Shown: positions 3,029 through 5,059 of the stretch, piece after piece
How the letters are laid out: every line of letters starts with the position of its first letter
How positions within the stretch are numbered: the stretch's first letter is position 1
Source of the DNA: a bacterium UBA4883
GTDB taxonomy: Bacteria; Bacillota; Clostridia; Oscillospirales; Acutalibacteraceae
Length of the DNA: 5,059 bases
Assembly (NCBI GenBank): GCA_002399225.1
Contig: DHDF01000075.1
Location: 350-5,408 of the forward strand
Reading direction: 5' to 3'
The notes under the pieces: model-generated
The model's database searches: none
Seen by the model: only the letters and a program-made list of their open reading frames with translations
Told to the model about the DNA's origin: nothing
Translations under genes and position numbers: made by a program

Positions 3029-5059
3029 CTCCATGGCTCTTTTTTCCGCATGATCCCGTGTGGATTTCTCCGCTTCCACCACGGCAAGCGGCGTGAGGGA
3101 AAGGGCCGCCACAACCGCCCATTGCTTTCCCGTCAGGACCGCCGTTTTAAAGACGGCCGCAAGCGGCGGAATCGCGATGACGGCGGCCTGCAAAAAGACG
3201 CAGGCAACAGCGGCAAGAACCAGCTTGGGGTTGGCAAACAGGCCCGCGCGGAAAACGGAAGTTTCAGAACGCATGTTAAAGGTATGAACGACCTGAGAAA
3301 GGCTGAGAACCGCGAACGACATCGTGCGGCCGATGAACGGAGACGCGGGATCCACATCGAAAAAGACACGGCCAATGCTGTAAGCCAGCAGGGAAAGGGA
3401 ACCGATCAGGCATCCTTCTACCAAAATATTGTAGCCCATCCCCCCGGAAAAAATACTCTCCCCGCGGCGCATGGGTTTGCGATTCATCACATCGCTTCCA
3501 ATCGGCTCTACGCCGAGCGCAAGCGCCGGAAGCGAGTCGGTAACCAGATTGACCCACAGCAGCTGAATGGCAAGCAACGGGCTGGGCAGCCGCAGCAGGA
3601 AACCGACAAACACCGATAAAAGCTCCCCGATGTTGCAGCTGATCAGGAAATGGACCGTCTTGCGGATATTCTGGTAGATTCCGCGCCCTTCCCGCACCGC
3701 AGCGACAATCGTTGCAAAATTGTCGTCGGTCAGGATCATATCGGCGGCGGCCTTCGCCACATCGGTGCCGGATTCCCCCATGGCGCAGCCGATGTCCGCC
3801 ACACGCAGAGCCGGGGCGTCGTTGACCCCGTCACCGGTCATCGCCACCACTTCTCCGTGCGATTGGAATGCGCGGACGATGCGCACCTTATGCTCCGGGG
3901 AAACGCGGGCGAAAACGGAGTAGCGGCCGATGTTCCGGGCAAGGTCTCCGTCCGTCATGCGATCCAGCTCCGGCCCGGTCACCACGTTGGAGGTGCCGCC
4001 GGCGATTCCAAGCCGCTTGGCGATCGCCGCCGCCGTCGCCGCATGATCCCCCGTAATCATCACAGGGCGGATTCCAGCCCGTTTGCACATTTTAACGGCT
4101 TTTTCCGCTTCCGGACGGGGCGGGTCGATCATCCCGATCAGTCCGAGAAACGTAAGGTCCCGTTCCGCCTCTTCGGCAGTGCGGGGCAGGCGATCCGTGT
4201 CGCGGCAGGCAATACCCAGCACCCGTAATGCCCGCGATGCCATTTCTTCGTTGCGGCGCCCGATCCCGTCCGTTTCCGCACCGGAAGAACAGTACCGCAG
4301 CAAAACGTCCGGCGCACCTTTGGTGATGATCCGGTAGCGCCCGCCCGGCAGGCGGTGTACCGTGGTCATCCGTTTGCGTTCGCTTGTAAATGGGAACTCC
4401 CTGACACGCGGCGTCCGCCGTTCCAGTTCGCCCGATTCAGCGGGTGCCGCGCGGACCAGGGCGGTTTCAGTCGGGTCGCCCCGGAGCTTTCCGTCGGAAA
4501 CCACGCAATCCGTGCAGAGGGAAGCCGCTTTCAGCAGCCTGCGGCCCTCTTCGGAGTCTTTCGCCCGTTTTCCATGGCTGTTCTGAAGTTCAACCACCGT
4601 CATGCGGTTCTGTGTCAGCGTCCCGGTCTTGTCAGAGCAGATCACGCTTGCGCTGCCGAGGGTCTCCACCGCGGGCAGCCGCCTTACAATCGCCCGTTTT
4701 GCCGCCATGCGCCGCACACCGACGGCAAGCGTGACGGTGACAACCGCCGGCAGTCCTTCCGGAATGGCGGCAACGGCAAGACTGATAGCAATCAGGAACA
4801 TCTCCAGCGGTTCAATCCGCTGCACCAGCCCCATGATAAAAATGATAAAGCAGATGACGAGCGCACCGGCACCCAGCAGATGCCCCGTTTGCGCCAGCTT
4901 GCGCTGCAGCGGTGTCTGCGGTGCGGACTGGCTGCCGATCATATGTGCGATTTTGCCGACCTGCGTATTCATGCCGGTCGCCACGACGATTCCTCTTCCG
5001 CGCCCGGAGGCGACGGAACTGGCGGAATACAAAAAATTATGCCGGTCGCCCAGCGGCGT
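3002..5059 (-). CDS. P-type Ca2+-transporting ATPase (type IIA/IIB-like), C-terminal 685 residues
   Basis: This cytoplasmic-membrane pump exports Ca2+ using ATP. The reading frame is open through the right edge (first residues TPLGDRHNF), so about 190-200 N-terminal residues of a roughly 880-residue protein are missing. Counting from the window edge, the motifs occur in family order: the end of the actuator domain (IVVATGMNTQVGKIA, 24-38); PEGLP in TM4 (100-104); DKTGTLT with the phosphorylated Asp at 143; FTSERKRM (224-231) and KGAPD (247-251) for nucleotide binding; DPPRPE (312-317); TGD (336-338); and GDGVNDAP (409-416). In the membrane part, NIGE in TM5 (476-479) and NLVTD in TM6 (504-508) match SERCA calcium ligands. 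The TM8 position of SERCA Glu908 is Gln (589), as in plasma-membrane and LMCA1-type pumps, which suggests one Ca2+ per ATP. The C-terminus is a basic tail, MEKKKKVCRN. Ca2+ is favoured over Mn2+ from family knowledge. Confidence 0.95.
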   Translation of the reverse strand, partial: TPLGDRHNFLYSASSVASGRGRGIVVATGMNTQVGKIAHMIGSQSAPQTPLQRKLAQTGHLLGAGALVICFIIFIMGLVQRIEPLEMFLIAISLAVAAIPEGLPAVVTVTLAVGVRRMAAKRAIVRRLPAVETLGSASVICSDKTGTLTQNRMTVVELQNSHGKRAKDSEEGRRLLKAASLCTDCVVSDGKLRGDPTETALVRAAPAESGELERRTPRVREFPFTSERKRMTTVHRLPGGRYRIITKGAPDVLLRYCSSGAETDGIGRRNEEMASRALRVLGIACRDTDRLPRTAEEAERDLTFLGLIGMIDPPRPEAEKAVKMCKRAGIRPVMITGDHAATAAAIAKRLGIAGGTSNVVTGPELDRMTDGDLARNIGRYSVFARVSPEHKVRIVRAFQSHGEVVAMTGDGVNDAPALRVADIGCAMGESGTDVAKAAADMILTDDNFATIVAAVREGRGIYQNIRKTVHFLISCNIGELLSVFVGFLLRLPSPLLAIQLLWVNLVTDSLPALALGVEPIGSDVMNRKPMRRGESIFSGGMGYNILVEGCLIGSLSLLAYSIGRVFFDVDPASPFIGRTMSFAVLSLSQVVHTFNMRSETSVFRAGLFANPKLVLAAVACVFLQAAVIAIPPLAAVFKTAVLTGKQWAVVAALSLTPLAVVEAEKSTRDHAEKRAMEKKKKVCRN

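Noticed and set aside
2984..3619. Open frame of 211 codons on the plus strand
   Set aside because: It overlaps the terminator and is antisense to the well-supported ATPase; its Arg/Lys-rich translation is typical of a shadow.
5030..5032. TTG as the start codon of the ATPase
   Set aside because: The frame stays open upstream to the window edge and codes for family-like residues (TPLGDRHNF). The gene is simply cut by the window.

Overview
The window looks like chromosomal DNA of a moderately GC-balanced member of the Clostridia, probably the Oscillospirales/Ruminococcaceae part of the class. The evidence is strong purine-rich Shine-Dalgarno sequences (GGAGGTGA, AAGGGGGAG, CGGGGGA), frequent TTG start codons, vegetative sigma-A promoters and intrinsic terminators. 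The gene set also fits: a niacin-salvage NAPRTase, a short XRE regulator, a YtvI-like AI-2E family membrane protein and an LMCA1-like P-type Ca2+ pump. The taxonomic placement is inference.

Layout. (1) 1-459, minus: the N-terminal 153 residues of nicotinate phosphoribosyltransferase (pncB), running off the left edge. Its likely promoter at 522-551 has a 9-bp perfect direct repeat flanking the -10 hexamer. (2) About 536-1026: a gene-poor stretch of roughly 490 bp. It holds a GC-rich block full of inverted repeats (about 575-690), a nested hairpin at 847-885 and an AT-rich tail leading to a good promoter at 1027-1055. (3) 1188-1436, plus: an 82-residue XRE-family DNA-binding protein with a structured leader and a strong intrinsic terminator (1447-1485). 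(4) 1559-2680, plus: a 373-residue polytopic AI-2E/YtvI-type membrane protein with its own weak promoter overlapping the preceding terminator. (5) 2719-3028, plus: a compact transcription unit with a near-consensus promoter, a 90-nt leader with two hairpins, a 43-residue single-pass membrane protein ending in a CxxC-containing tail, and an intrinsic terminator. (6) 3002-5059, minus: the C-terminal 685 residues of a P-type calcium-transporting ATPase, convergent with unit 5 and running off the right edge. Its last codons and stop lie inside the terminator of unit 5.

The genes do not form an obvious operon. Each plus-strand gene has its own promoter, and both edge genes are on the other strand. 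No mobile element, CRISPR array, tRNA or rRNA was seen. No coherent new multi-gene system is evident. The best candidates for undescribed biology are the small Cys-pair membrane protein with its structured leader, the repeat operator at the pncB promoter, and the structured intergenic block.
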